64,000 bases of DNA from Udaeobacter sp963725505 (GTDB lineage Bacteria; Verrucomicrobiota; Verrucomicrobiia; Chthoniobacterales; UBA10450), in NCBI GenBank assembly GCA_963725505.1, contig CAVRYN010000007.1, forward strand, positions 186,001-250,000. Reading direction: 5' to 3'. Each line of letters begins with the position of its first letter. Position 1 is the stretch's first letter. Shown piece after piece: positions 17,097-27,616 of this stretch. The position numbers were made by a program, and so were the translations under genes. The notes below the pieces were generated by a model. The model worked only from the letters and a program-made list of their open reading frames with translations, was not told the DNA's origin and did no database searches.

Positions 17097-17677
17097 AATG
17101 CGACGAGAAACTGCGCCTGCTCGGCAAGCGTCGCTCGATCGCTGTTATTCCAAGCGACGTGATTTCCACGTCTGATTTTTTCCTCCAGTGGCATTTGTGA
17201 GTTGATCATCTGTTGAGCTTCGGAGGCTTTAATCGACATCCGCTCCATCAAGCGGCTTAGCTGCACCTTGTACGAACAGGCCACCACCACCACTCGGTCG
17301 CACAATGTTTCACCGCCGCTTTCATAAAGGAGTGGAATATCAGCAAAGAAAAAATCGGGAGAATTGCGATGCTTTTCCGCCTCGGCCCTCCATTGGCGGC
17401 GAATCCGCGGATGGAGGATCCGGTCAAGCGCACGTTTCCTGGTTGCGTCGCCAAATATTATCGCTCGAAGTTTCGCTCGATTCAAGTCGCCGTCGCGTGA
17501 AAAGACGCTGCTGCCGAACGCGGCACGAATTTCTTCTTTCACCTCCGGCACGTTGGCGAGAGCGTGCGCTGCCTGGTCGGCATTGAAAAATTTCGCTGCG
17601 GGAAGAATCTCACGCAGACATCCGCAAAACGTGCTTTTGCCAGTGGAAATTCCGCCGGTGATTCCGATTGCAGGCAT
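17066..17677 (-). CDS. coaE: Dephospho-CoA kinase
   Basis: Catalyses the last step of coenzyme A synthesis, ATP-dependent phosphorylation of dephospho-CoA. P-loop GITGGISTGKSTF, substrate motif FNADQAAH, lid segment HPRIRRQW, and DIPLLYESG are all present. Length 203 is standard. It is first in a coaE-rho-rnd minus-strand operon and overlaps rho by 31 bases. Its start is 10 bases downstream of the end of the large beta-propeller gene, so those may be transcribed together. Confidence 0.95.
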   Translation of the reverse strand: MPAIGITGGISTGKSTFCGCLREILPAAKFFNADQAAHALANVPEVKEEIRAAFGSSVFSRDGDLNRAKLRAIIFGDATRKRALDRILHPRIRRQWRAEAEKHRNSPDFFFADIPLLYESGGETLCDRVVVVACSYKVQLSRLMERMSIKASEAQQMINSQMPLEEKIRRGNHVAWNNSDRATLAEQAQFLVALWQKQSWTKS

Positions 17678-17686
17678 TTGCGGATT

Positions 17687-20500
17687 TCACCGCGGCGTGA
17701 TGCCTTCGGCAAGATCAACATGGAAGCTTTGCTTCATTTTCGTTGTGCCGAGGGTTAATTCTGCAGTGTAATCTCCCGCAGGGAGAAGCCGCTTCGGGTC
17801 CTCGCCGCCGTATTCGACACTCACGTCTTTGGTCGGCCGCAGGTCCCAGTCCAACCGAGTAAAACCTGGCGTGCCGGGCGCTTTGAGATTTGCGACCGGT
17901 TCTCCGGTGGATTTCGCGACAGCGATTTTGATTTCATCGCCAGTAAACTCGCGCACCCAAACTGTGAACAAAGCGCCTTCGGGTGGATCTTGGCCGCGAT
18001 AAATTCCTTTGCCGTTAGCGTCCACGAATCCCGGTTGCAGATAAGCGCCCGTCACAGAACGGACGCTAAACAATTGCGCTGGCTTGGACGCAATCTCCGG
18101 AGTGAATTCGCGAAACGGGATGGTGTCGTCAAGAATAGCAATGCTGCGACCATGCGTTGCGATGACGAGGTCTGATGTGCTCGGATGAATCTGGATGTCA
18201 TCCACGCGGACGGAAGGAACATCGCCAATGCGCACCCAGTGGGCGCCTTGATCGAAAGACGCGAATATCCCAAAGTGTGTGCCGGCGTAAAGCAATCTCG
18301 GATTTACCTGATCTTCACGGACAACTTCGACTGGATCACCTTGTGGAAGGTCACCCGTGACAGACTGCCAGGTTTTGCCCAGATCAGCCGTGCGCAAAAT
18401 CATGGGGCGATCATCGCCCGAACGATATGAATTGGTCGCCACGTAGGCGACATTGGAATCAATGTTGGATGGCTCGATGCGCACAATCCATTGGCCGCGC
18501 GCAGGCTCGGGCAGATTGTTCGTTAGTTCTGTCCACTTACCGCCCTCATTCTCTGTAATCCACAGCCGCCCATCATCGGTCCCGGCCCACAACAAACCCG
18601 CGCGCTTCGGCGATTCTGCCAGCGAAAACACGGTACCGTAGTTTTCCGCGCCGCTTCCCATGGCATTTGTGCGCGTCGGATCATTGCGTGTCAGGTCGGG
18701 GCTGATCACGGAATATTTTTCCGCGCGCTCGGTTAACCGAAAGACGTAATTCCCACCCAAATAAATTACTCCCGGCTTATGTCGACTCATGATCATCGGT
18801 GAATTCCAATTAAACCGGTAACGCGGCTGGCCTTCAGCCGGTTCGGGGCGCAAGCGACGCAGTTCGCCATTTCGCAAATTGATTCTGTGCACTTCGCCCT
18901 GCTGGCTTTCCGCATAAAACGTGTCGCGATTCGTTGGATCGAACAACGCATAAAAACCATCGCCCCCGGCGAGCGCAGTCCAATCGCAGTTGCGAATTCC
19001 TTCCTTACTCTGGACGCCGCTCGGCCCAACCCAGTTTTCGTTGTCTTGAAGGCCACCGGCGATTCGGAAATACGGTTTCGTGTCGTCGAGTGAAATTCGA
19101 TAATATTCGCCCGAAGGAATCTTGTTCAGATGATCCCAATTTTTGCCGCCGGCAAAACTTTGATACACGCCGCCATCGGTCCCGAGCAACAAACGCTGGC
19201 AAACTGCCGGTTTCGGTCCCGCAGGCGCGGGATTCTTGTCTTCGGGTTTAGGTGGTTTGGGCGGCGGCACGGTGCCGGGTTGAATCGCGAGCGCGTGGCA
19301 ATCTGGATGAACCTTTTCGCTTAGATCTTCACGAAAATTTTTGCCGCCATCATCGGAAACCAGCAGAGCAAATTCCAAAAGGTAAACGCGCTGATCATTT
19401 GCCGGGTCGATGCGTATCTGGCTGAAATAAAGTGGGCGCGGATCGATTGCGCTCATGCGCGTCCATTTTTCGCCTCCATCTTCGGATCGAAAAACGCCGC
19501 CACTTTTGCTGCGCAGATCGACCAGCGTCCCGAGTCCACCTTCGTAACTTTGGACGACCGCCATGACAATCTTTGGATTACTCGCACTGATCGCCAGTCC
19601 GATGCGGCCGGTTTGCGCCGGCAGACCGCCGCCAAGCTTCTTCCAGGTCGCTCCCCCGTCAGTGCTCTTGAAAATTCCGCCGACGTCTTCGCCACCGGTC
19701 AAACTTGGGCCAGATGTGAAACTCCATGGCGTTCGCTGTCGCGCGTAAAGCGCAGCGTAAACGATTTGCGGATTCGTTGGGTCGACTAACACATCGCCGC
19801 AGCCAGTGCGGGCGTCGTGCGGAGCTTCCGCGTGCAAGATTAGTTTCCAAGTTTTGCCCGCGTCAGTTGTCTTAAATAGCCCGCGTTCGCCGCCCTCTTT
19901 CCACAAATTCCCCATTGCCGCGGCATAAGCGACCTCCGGTTTTTTCGGATCGACAACAACGCGCGCGATAGAGCGGCTTTCCTTTAGCCCCACGTTCTGC
20001 CACTTCTGGCCGCCGTCGGTTGATCGATACACGCCGTCACCCCAATCTGACGAATTACGATCGTTCGCTTCGCCAGTTCCCACCCAAACAACTTCAGAAT
20101 CGGAAGGCGCAACCGCCACCGCGCCGATGGAAAGCATCGGTTGCTTGTCGAAAATCGGCTCGAACGTAACGCCGTTGTCATTTGTCTTGAAAACGCCGCC
20201 GTGCCCGAGTCCGACGTAAAAAACGAACGGATTATGCGGATCAATCGCTATGTCCGAGACGCGACCGCCCATCACTGCTGGCCCGATCGAACGCGCTTTC
20301 AGATTCTTGAAAAGCACGTCGGTAAGTTGCGGCGGAGTTGGCGAAGGAGTCGAAGCCGGCGCGGGTGATGGCGGCGTTGCGCTTGAGGGTGGGGTCGCTG
20401 TTACCGTGCTTTGCGGAGACGGCGAAGGCGTTTCCTGAGCGGGCAGAAGATCGACACTCGAGAATAAGAAAGCGCCGCAGCATAGCAGTCGAGTAATCAT
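17687..20500 (-). CDS. Exported BNR/VPS10-like beta-propeller protein
   Basis: A 937-residue protein. A signal peptide (ITRLLCCGAFLFSSVDLLPAQ) is followed by a Pro/Ser/Thr-rich linker, then many sialidase-type BNR repeats with S/T-D-x-G-x-T-W cores: STDGGQKWQNVG, TTDAGKTWKL, STDGGATWKKLGG, TADLGKTWQSVTGD. Two seven-bladed propellers are likely. A C-terminal immunoglobulin-like segment (VRDFTGDEIKI-type) follows. No sialidase FRIP/Asp-box catalytic set is certain. The family (VPS10/photosystem II stability-like) is usually described only as glycosyl hydrolase-related. Function is not assigned. Confidence 0.85.
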   Translation of the reverse strand: MITRLLCCGAFLFSSVDLLPAQETPSPSPQSTVTATPPSSATPPSPAPASTPSPTPPQLTDVLFKNLKARSIGPAVMGGRVSDIAIDPHNPFVFYVGLGHGGVFKTNDNGVTFEPIFDKQPMLSIGAVAVAPSDSEVVWVGTGEANDRNSSDWGDGVYRSTDGGQKWQNVGLKESRSIARVVVDPKKPEVAYAAAMGNLWKEGGERGLFKTTDAGKTWKLILHAEAPHDARTGCGDVLVDPTNPQIVYAALYARQRTPWSFTSGPSLTGGEDVGGIFKSTDGGATWKKLGGGLPAQTGRIGLAISASNPKIVMAVVQSYEGGLGTLVDLRSKSGGVFRSEDGGEKWTRMSAIDPRPLYFSQIRIDPANDQRVYLLEFALLVSDDGGKNFREDLSEKVHPDCHALAIQPGTVPPPKPPKPEDKNPAPAGPKPAVCQRLLLGTDGGVYQSFAGGKNWDHLNKIPSGEYYRISLDDTKPYFRIAGGLQDNENWVGPSGVQSKEGIRNCDWTALAGGDGFYALFDPTNRDTFYAESQQGEVHRINLRNGELRRLRPEPAEGQPRYRFNWNSPMIMSRHKPGVIYLGGNYVFRLTERAEKYSVISPDLTRNDPTRTNAMGSGAENYGTVFSLAESPKRAGLLWAGTDDGRLWITENEGGKWTELTNNLPEPARGQWIVRIEPSNIDSNVAYVATNSYRSGDDRPMILRTADLGKTWQSVTGDLPQGDPVEVVREDQVNPRLLYAGTHFGIFASFDQGAHWVRIGDVPSVRVDDIQIHPSTSDLVIATHGRSIAILDDTIPFREFTPEIASKPAQLFSVRSVTGAYLQPGFVDANGKGIYRGQDPPEGALFTVWVREFTGDEIKIAVAKSTGEPVANLKAPGTPGFTRLDWDLRPTKDVSVEYGGEDPKRLLPAGDYTAELTLGTTKMKQSFHVDLAEGITPR

Positions 20501-20527
20501 GAGACGGTTACCATCGCGTTCTACCGT

Positions 20528-20590
20528 TGTAGGGCAAGCGCGTCGCTTGCCGAGATAAAAGGGGCTGGCAGGCGGAGCGCCTGCCCTACA
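20528..20590. repeat. TGTAGGGC...GCCCTACA hairpin element
   Basis: TGTAGGGCAAGCGCGTCGCT at one end and CGGAGCGCCTGCCCTACA at the other, with internal hairpins. It lies between the propeller gene and fabI and holds no gene. Confidence 0.75.
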
Positions 20591-20655
20591 ATTCGTCTTT
20601 TTTGCGATGCGCGGAATCGTTGTAACCTTGTAATTGTTTTAACTTCTTAATTCTT

Positions 20656-21432
20656 ATGACCGAACAAGTTTTGACGGGAAAAGTCGGCGTGGTTTTTGGC
20701 GTGGCGAACAAGCGCAGCATTGCCTGGGCGATCGCGAAGGCATGGGCCAGCGCGGGCGCGCACTTGATTTTTAACTACCAGGGCGAGCGATTAAAGGAAA
20801 ACGTCGAGGAACTAGTCGGTGAATTCGGGGAAAAAACGCCGTTGTTCCCCTGTGACGTTTCAAGCGACGATGAGATCAGAGCATTTTTCGAAAGCGTCCG
20901 GAACGAAACCGATCGCGTCGACTTGATGCTGCACTCGCTGGCATTCGCGCCGCGAGAAGCGTTGGAAGGCGATTTTGTGAGCACGACGCGCGAAGCGTTC
21001 CGCGTCGCGCACGATATCAGCGCTTACTCGCTGGTGGCGCTCACGCGTGAAGTGGCGCCGCTGATGACCAATGGCGGAAGCATCGTGGCAATGACTTATT
21101 ACGGGGCGCAAAAGGTCGTGCCCCACTACAATGTGATGGGCGTGGCCAAGGCCAGTCTCGAAGCCAGCACGCGCTATCTTGCCTACGATCTCGGTCCGAA
21201 AAAAATCCGGGTAAACTGCATTTCCGCCGGTCCTGTGCAAACGCTAGCCGCACGTGGAATCAGCGGGTTTACGTCGATGTTGAAGCATTATCAGGAACGC
21301 GCGCCTTTGAAACGCAGTTGCGATCCCGCTGAGCTCGGCGCCACCGGAGTCTTTCTTGCCAGCGACGCCGCTGCAGCAATAACCGGCCAGGTCATCTACG
21401 TCGATGGCGGTTACCAAATAATGGGCATGTGA
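20656..21432 (+). CDS. fabI: Enoyl-[acyl-carrier-protein] reductase (NADH)
   Basis: Reduces trans-2-enoyl-ACP in fatty-acid elongation. The modified nucleotide motif GVANKRSIAWAIAKAW and the Y-x6-K catalytic pair in YNVMGVAKAS are the FabI type, with MLHSLAFAPREAL and NCISAGPVQTLAARGI. The triclosan-pocket region is conserved. Length 258 is typical. A TGTAG-type repeat separates it from the propeller gene upstream. The next gene, a small monooxygenase-like protein, starts 130 bases later across a low-complexity GAGCATGA-rich stretch. Confidence 0.95.
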   Translation: MTEQVLTGKVGVVFGVANKRSIAWAIAKAWASAGAHLIFNYQGERLKENVEELVGEFGEKTPLFPCDVSSDDEIRAFFESVRNETDRVDLMLHSLAFAPREALEGDFVSTTREAFRVAHDISAYSLVALTREVAPLMTNGGSIVAMTYYGAQKVVPHYNVMGVAKASLEASTRYLAYDLGPKKIRVNCISAGPVQTLAARGISGFTSMLKHYQERAPLKRSCDPAELGATGVFLASDAAAAITGQVIYVDGGYQIMGM

Positions 21433-21561
21433 TCGGTTCTTACTCTTGCTCATGCTCTCTTGCCGCGCCGTAGCCGAGCGAAGGCGGGTGCTCGTAATCG
21501 AAAATGAAATCGATTCGAGCACGATCACGAGCATGAGCATGAGCATGAAAAAGCAGGACAG

Positions 21562-21876
21562 ATGATCGCTCGCATCTGGCATGGATGGACGAAACGCGCG
21601 GACGCGGAGGCATATGAAAAAATGCTGCGCAACGAAATTTTTCCGAGCATCGCCGCACGAAACATCAAAGGCTACCGCGGCGCCGAATTGTTCATCCGCG
21701 AAGATGGCGATGAAGTCGAATTCGTCACGCTGCTGCGGTTCGATTCCATGGATGCCGTGAGAGAATTTGCCGGCGCGGACGAAAGCAAGCCGGTGATTTT
21801 TCCGAAAGCAGAGCGACTCATCGCGCGAATGGAGCGGGCGCGGCATTACCGCATCGCGATGGCGGAGGAATTGTAG
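21562..21876 (+). CDS. ABM/Dabb-like ferredoxin-fold small protein
   Basis: About 104 residues with the antibiotic-biosynthesis-monooxygenase-like pattern: ARIWHGWTKRADAEAYEKML, a central GYRGAELF and VEFVTLLRFDSMDAVREFAG. These proteins form dimeric alpha-beta barrels and are often heme- or quinol-related, or only scaffold proteins. The C-terminal ERARHYRIA is family-like. The stop codon (TTG TAG) is made by the first bases of a TGTAGGGCAGG repeat. Substrate is not known. Confidence 0.7.
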   Translation: MIARIWHGWTKRADAEAYEKMLRNEIFPSIAARNIKGYRGAELFIREDGDEVEFVTLLRFDSMDAVREFAGADESKPVIFPKAERLIARMERARHYRIAMAEEL

Positions 21877-21931
21877 GGCAGGCGCTCCGCCTGCCATCGC
21901 TTCGGCTGACAAGCGGAGCGCTTGCCCTACA
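21872..21931. repeat. TGTAGGGC hairpin repeat overlapping a stop codon
   Basis: TGTAGGGCAGGCGCTCCGCC to GCTTGCCCTACA, two linked hairpins. The TAG of the upstream gene's stop is the TAG of its TGTAG start. Confidence 0.75.
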
Positions 21932-21956
21932 ATTGACGTGCGCGACCGTTACGCCA

Positions 21957-23327
21957 ATGGAGCTTGCTTCAGACCTGCGGAAATTACTCGGCAACGAAAT
22001 TGTCGCTGACGATTCCGATACGCTCGCCGCGCACAGCGGCGATAAATGGTTCGCCGCGCATCAGCCGGAAGTTGTCGTTTTCGCAAGATCGACAGGTGAC
22101 GTGAGCAAGCTGCTTCAGTTCGCGTCGCGTGAAAAAATTCCGGTAACTCCGCGCGGCGGCGGCTTTGGCTACGTAGGTGGATGCGTGCCGCTTCGCGGCG
22201 GGATCGCCCTGTCGCTCATGCGAATGAACCAAATCAAAGAAATCAGTTTTGGCGACGCGGTTGCAATCGTTGAGCCGGGCGTATTCACCGCAGACGTGAA
22301 AGCGGCGGCGCGCGCGCAAAAATTATTTTATCCGCCAGATCCGGCGAGCATGAAAGATTGCACGATTGGCGGAAATGTTGCCACGAACGCGGGTGGCCCG
22401 CGCTGCTTGAAATACGGCGTGACGCGCAATTATGTGATCGGTCTCGAAGTGGTGCTCGCCAACGGCGACGTGCTGCGCACCGGCGGACGCGTCCACAAAA
22501 ATAAAACCGGCTTCGATTTGATCGGTCTGTTTGTGGGCTCGGAAGGCATGCTCGGCGTGGTCACAGAGATCACGCTCCGTTTGCTCCCGCTTCCTCCCGC
22601 GCGCGCTACACTGTCCGCTGCGTTCGCCGCGGCCACACAAGCCGCCGAAGCAGTGCAGGCGATTTTTGCAGCGGGATTTCTGCCGTCTTCATTGGAGATC
22701 GCCGATCGTTTCACACTGGAGGCGGCGCGACGCGATCTGGGCAAAATGATCGTCCCCGAGGGAAACGCGCATCTGCTGGTCGATCTGGATGGGCAGGAGG
22801 AAAGCGTCCGCAGCGAGTCCGCAGCGATTCGCGATTTGCTCGAGAAAAGAAAACCGAACACGCTCGAGATAGCAACCGGCGAAGCAGATTGCGAAAGGCT
22901 CTGGGCATTGCGCCGCCAGTTCAGCAATTCACTGCGCGCCACGGGTCTGACAAAATTGAACGAGGATGTCGTCGTGCCGCGCAGCCGCTTAGTCGATCTG
23001 ATGGAATTCGCCGAGTCCCTGCAGGCAAAACACGGGTTCCCGATCGCGTGCTTTGGTCATGCCGGGGACGGCAACATTCACGTCAACATCATGGCGGACC
23101 GTTACAATCGCGATGCCGCAGTGCGCGAGAAAGTCGAGCGCGCACTCGACGATCTTTTCGCCCAAGTCCTGGCCTGGGGCGGTGTGATTACTGGGGAGCA
23201 CGGAATTGGTCTCGCCAAAAAACGCTGGTGGCCGGATGCGACCAGTGAGGTCGCGCGCAATCTGCACCGCCGGCTGAAACAAATTCTCGATCCAAACGAC
23301 ATCTTGAATCCGGGAAAATTTCTCTGA
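21957..23327 (+). CDS. FAD-linked oxidase of the GlcD/D-lactate dehydrogenase family
   Basis: Oxidises a 2-hydroxy acid (glycolate or D-lactate type) with FAD. The VAO-type FAD domain has PRGGGFGYVGGCVPLRGG and GSEGMLGVVTEITLRLL. The C-terminal cap has FGHAGDGNIHVNI and GVITGEHGIGLAKKRW. Length ~457. The frame extends to a TTG at 21933 but ATG 21957 (MELASDLRKLLG) matches family starts. No GlcE/GlcF partner genes are adjacent, so it probably acts as a single-subunit enzyme. Exact substrate is not certain. Confidence 0.9.
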   Translation: MELASDLRKLLGNEIVADDSDTLAAHSGDKWFAAHQPEVVVFARSTGDVSKLLQFASREKIPVTPRGGGFGYVGGCVPLRGGIALSLMRMNQIKEISFGDAVAIVEPGVFTADVKAAARAQKLFYPPDPASMKDCTIGGNVATNAGGPRCLKYGVTRNYVIGLEVVLANGDVLRTGGRVHKNKTGFDLIGLFVGSEGMLGVVTEITLRLLPLPPARATLSAAFAAATQAAEAVQAIFAAGFLPSSLEIADRFTLEAARRDLGKMIVPEGNAHLLVDLDGQEESVRSESAAIRDLLEKRKPNTLEIATGEADCERLWALRRQFSNSLRATGLTKLNEDVVVPRSRLVDLMEFAESLQAKHGFPIACFGHAGDGNIHVNIMADRYNRDAAVREKVERALDDLFAQVLAWGGVITGEHGIGLAKKRWWPDATSEVARNLHRRLKQILDPNDILNPGKFL

Positions 23328-23348
23328 CACGCGAGAATGTGCGTCATT

Positions 23349-23402
23349 TGTAGGGCGTTTCTGTGAACCAACGCATTCGGCGGCTGGCACAGACGCCCTA
23401 CA
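23349..23402. repeat. TGTAGGGCG...CGCCCTACA hairpin element
   Basis: Left end TGTAGGGCGTTTCTGTG, right end GACGCCCTACA. It lies in the ~300-base gap between the GlcD-type and RlpA-like genes. The remainder of that gap shows no gene. Confidence 0.75.
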
Positions 23403-23631
23403 AGGTCACGCAGTACCTGCAGTTGCTAATCCTACTCATTCGGACGTATTCACGTCATTCACGTGCTAATGGCGATTTTCGGGGTTGACGAATCCAAATT
23501 CACACCGAGGTTCAGTGAGCATTTTTTAACGGCGCATCTGAATTGGCCGCGACTGACGCGCATCCGCGTCCTCGTGAACGAACCAATAAGAAAGACCTAC
23601 GTCTTTCATTCGCGCTGCCTTGAAACGACAA

Positions 23632-24483
23632 ATGAAACTTGGAAAATTTACTCACACGGTCGCGGTCATCCTTTCGTCGATCACGTCTCTTTTCGCCCAC
23701 GGAACGCCTTCAAAGGCGGAGCCTGCGAAAACAAAGTTCAGCAAAAAATCTCAGCGATCAGCAGACGACCGTTCGTTCGATGTTACTTCACTCGCGTTCA
23801 CGCCGGGGCAGTTGGCCAGAAATCGGGCTGAGCCGGGCCAACGCTTCCCGTGGAAAAGCCAGATCGTAACGACTGTCTTCTGGGTCGGCGAGAAACCAGC
23901 CGGTAACAATCCGATTCCTAATCGCACAAGCTCTTGGGACAAAGAATGGACCAAAAATTATGGCGGGTTTGACGATCCTGATCCCGCCCATCGCAGTAAT
24001 TACATTCCTGCAAAATTCACGCCCCGACTAAATCCATTTTACTGCGCGCTTCCCTACAACGACAAAGCGAGAGAGGGCCATCGACCCGAAGCGCCGCGCG
24101 TTGTTCCATGGTTCAATGAAGCTTATCAAGGGCCCGCTGTTTCGACTTGCAAAGGGCGCTGGATCGCTATCCGCAAGGGAAATCGAGTAGCTTACGCGCA
24201 ATGGGAAGATGCCGGGCCGTTCCGCACCGATCACTGGCAATATGTGTTTGGCAACGAACGGCCAAAACCGAATCTCAACAAAGGCGCAGGCCTCGATGTC
24301 TCCCCCGCCGTGCGCGATTATCTCGGGCTACAACCAACGGATGTGACCGATTGGCATTTCGTGGATTTCAGTGAAGTCCCGCGCGGACCGTGGTCAACGC
24401 TGGGCGAAGACAATACTTTCGTCATCAACGATCGGAAAAAAGGCGCGGCACTGGTCGAAAAGCTGGACACAATCGCACACTGA
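23632..24483 (+). CDS. Exported protein with an RlpA-like double-psi barrel
   Basis: A signal peptide (MKLGKFTHTVAVILSSITSLFA) and a basic linker precede about 220 residues. The central part VAYAQWEDAGPFRTDHWQYV with later LDVSPAVRDYLGL and DWHFVD recalls the RlpA DPBB fold (DRGPF ... iDLS.aAa..Lg). The catalytic Asp appears as WEDAGPF. It may cut or bind naked peptidoglycan glycan strands in the envelope. This is inference from motif spacing; overall similarity is modest. ATG 23632 is preferred over an upstream TTG because the signal peptide then begins at MKLGK. Confidence 0.65.
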   Translation: MKLGKFTHTVAVILSSITSLFAHGTPSKAEPAKTKFSKKSQRSADDRSFDVTSLAFTPGQLARNRAEPGQRFPWKSQIVTTVFWVGEKPAGNNPIPNRTSSWDKEWTKNYGGFDDPDPAHRSNYIPAKFTPRLNPFYCALPYNDKAREGHRPEAPRVVPWFNEAYQGPAVSTCKGRWIAIRKGNRVAYAQWEDAGPFRTDHWQYVFGNERPKPNLNKGAGLDVSPAVRDYLGLQPTDVTDWHFVDFSEVPRGPWSTLGEDNTFVINDRKKGAALVEKLDTIAH

Positions 24484-24574
24484 TTCGATCCCGGACGCCT
24501 CAACTTTGCCAATCCGGCCCATCGCGGGTTCATCGTCGGTCCTTTGGTTTAGGTTCGATTCTAATTCCTACTTC

Positions 24575-25072
24575 CTATTTCTCTTCCCCCGCCACCTCAA
24601 AAATCAGTTCCAATTCGACCGGCGTTCCGAGTGGAAGGCTGGCAACGCCGTAAACCAGGCGACATGGGTTCTTATCTTTTCCGAAGACGCTTTGCAGCAA
24701 CTCAGAAGCGGCGTCAGCAACCTTCGGTTGATCGCGCACATCTCCCGAAGTAGCCACCGACACGCCGAGCCGGACAATTCGCGTCACTTTGTCGAGCGAT
24801 CCCAAATGTTCCCGTGCGACCGCGAGCGCATTCAGCGCCGCAAGATGCGCCGCTTTGCGTCCCGCTTCCACGTCGAGCTCGGCGCCGATGCGCCCGACGA
24901 ATTTCGCCGCGCGGCCTTCCGTCGGGAGCATGCCCGTGAGAAAAAGCAGATTACCTGTCTGGACCGCTTCCGCGTAAGTGCCAAACGGTTCCGGCGGAGC
25001 CGGGAGTTTAATGCCGAGTTGTTTCAAACGCTTCTCGGCGCCGGTCGAATTGGAATTTTCGCGTGTTACCAT
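24575..25072 (-). CDS. RidA/YjgF-family protein
   Basis: Members hydrolyse reactive enamine/imine intermediates (RidA) or have related deaminase-like roles. The family core is GNLLFLTGMLPTEG, AALNALAVAREHLGSLDKV and SLPLGTPVELELIFEV. The usual substrate Arg of RidA (CRLVYGVASLP) is present as NPCRLVYG. At 165 residues it has an N-terminal extension relative to the classical ~128-residue form. It overlaps the upstream SDR gene by 7 bases, so they are co-translated; the SDR may act on a related metabolite. Confidence 0.9.
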   Translation of the reverse strand: MVTRENSNSTGAEKRLKQLGIKLPAPPEPFGTYAEAVQTGNLLFLTGMLPTEGRAAKFVGRIGAELDVEAGRKAAHLAALNALAVAREHLGSLDKVTRIVRLGVSVATSGDVRDQPKVADAASELLQSVFGKDKNPCRLVYGVASLPLGTPVELELIFEVAGEEK

Positions 25073-25794
25073 TTGCCAAAGTGCGCACCGCCGTCCACGT
25101 GCAACACCTCACCTGTGATCTGGCGAGCTTCCGTCAGATAAATGACCGCGTTGGCAATGTCCTCAACGGTCGAGATCGAGCCCATCGGCGAAAGCGTTTT
25201 CAGGGCATCCTTCGAATCCTCGGCGTGAAGCGGTGAGTCGACGACCCCGGGAGCTACGGCGTTGAATCGAATATGTTCTTTCGCGTATTCCATCGCCAGG
25301 CTTCGCGTGATGGCGTTCAGACCGCCTTTAGTAATCATGGAAACGGAAGCGGTTACCCCGGCAATTGGATTATCGACTAGCGCGGCGCTGATGCTCACGA
25401 CGCTGCCGCCGCTCTTCTGTATCTGCATTTGTTTGACCGCAAGCTGCGTAATGTAAATGAAGCCTGCGAGATTGGTTGAGACGAGAGCGCGAAAGTCGTC
25501 TGGCGTATATTCCGTGAACGGCTTCACCAGGAAGATGCCAGCGTTCGCGACGACGGCATCGATCGAGCCGAACTTCTTGATCGCGAGTTCTGCAACTTTC
25601 TGCGCCGTCTCAAATTGACCTATGTCGCCGTCGATCAAGGCGAGGTGGTCAGACGCTGAAAGATTTTTCGATTTTGTCGCGCTTCGCGCCGTGCCTACCA
25701 CATCGTAGCCGCGCGCCAGAAACGCTTGGACGACCCCAGCGCCGATACCTTGCGACGCTCCCGTAACAATCACTGTCTTCCGATTACCGATCAT
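25066..25794 (-). CDS. Short-chain dehydrogenase-like protein lacking the catalytic Tyr
   Basis: Rossmann NAD(P) site TGASQGIGAGV, NAG motif VVANAGIFLVKP, catalytic Ser region SGGSVVSISAAL. In the usual YxxxK site it reads SMITKGGLNAITRSL, so Tyr is replaced by Ser while Lys is kept. C-terminal APGVVDSPLHAED and GEVLHVDGGAH are family-like. A substitution of the key Tyr usually removes classical SDR activity, so it may have another chemistry or a binding role. The first 30 residues and length (242) are standard. Overlaps the RidA gene by 7 bases. Confidence 0.85.
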   Translation of the reverse strand: MIGNRKTVIVTGASQGIGAGVVQAFLARGYDVVGTARSATKSKNLSASDHLALIDGDIGQFETAQKVAELAIKKFGSIDAVVANAGIFLVKPFTEYTPDDFRALVSTNLAGFIYITQLAVKQMQIQKSGGSVVSISAALVDNPIAGVTASVSMITKGGLNAITRSLAMEYAKEHIRFNAVAPGVVDSPLHAEDSKDALKTLSPMGSISTVEDIANAVIYLTEARQITGEVLHVDGGAHFGKW

Positions 25795-25917
25795 AACTTA
25801 GTGCAATGATTTTCAGCCTGTCAGCACTTCAGCTTTTCTTCTCAACTATCAACTTTCTGACTGGTCACTCGTCACATAGCCTGCCCGCCGTGGCGGGTCA
25901 CTGGTCACTTCTTCGAA

Positions 25918-27279
<1,362 letters not shown>

Positions 27280-27616
27280 CTGTTCTTCTCATTCGTCCCT
27301 CGCTTGCCAAGCCGTAGCCTTGGCGAAGGCTGGTCACTTCCTGATCAGCATTCCAGTTTTTCGCCTTCGGAAATGTTAAATAGCCTGCTCAGTTTACCCG
27401 CCGTGGCGGGCGAAGCACGGAGCTTGGCGCGAACGCTGAGTCGAGCTTTGTGAACCGTAGCCTACAATCGCGAGTTATGGCGCCGCAAGGCGCGGCAGGA
27501 CAGTTTGCAGACGAGAACGCCGGCGGATCACTCAACCCTCGGGCCGCGGTTTGGGCGAATTTGCTTCCCTAGTCTAACGTTCGAACTGACTCCAACCACG
27601 GCTGCAGCCGCTCGAG
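27280..27616. other. Repeat-filled intergenic region
   Basis: No gene is seen. It includes the dispersed segment GCCGTAGCCTTGGCGAAGGC (about 27322-27341), a GCCGTGGCGGGC piece and a GGCGCCGCAAGGCGCGGC hairpin (about 27479-27496). These match the repeat families found across the window. Confidence 0.6.
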
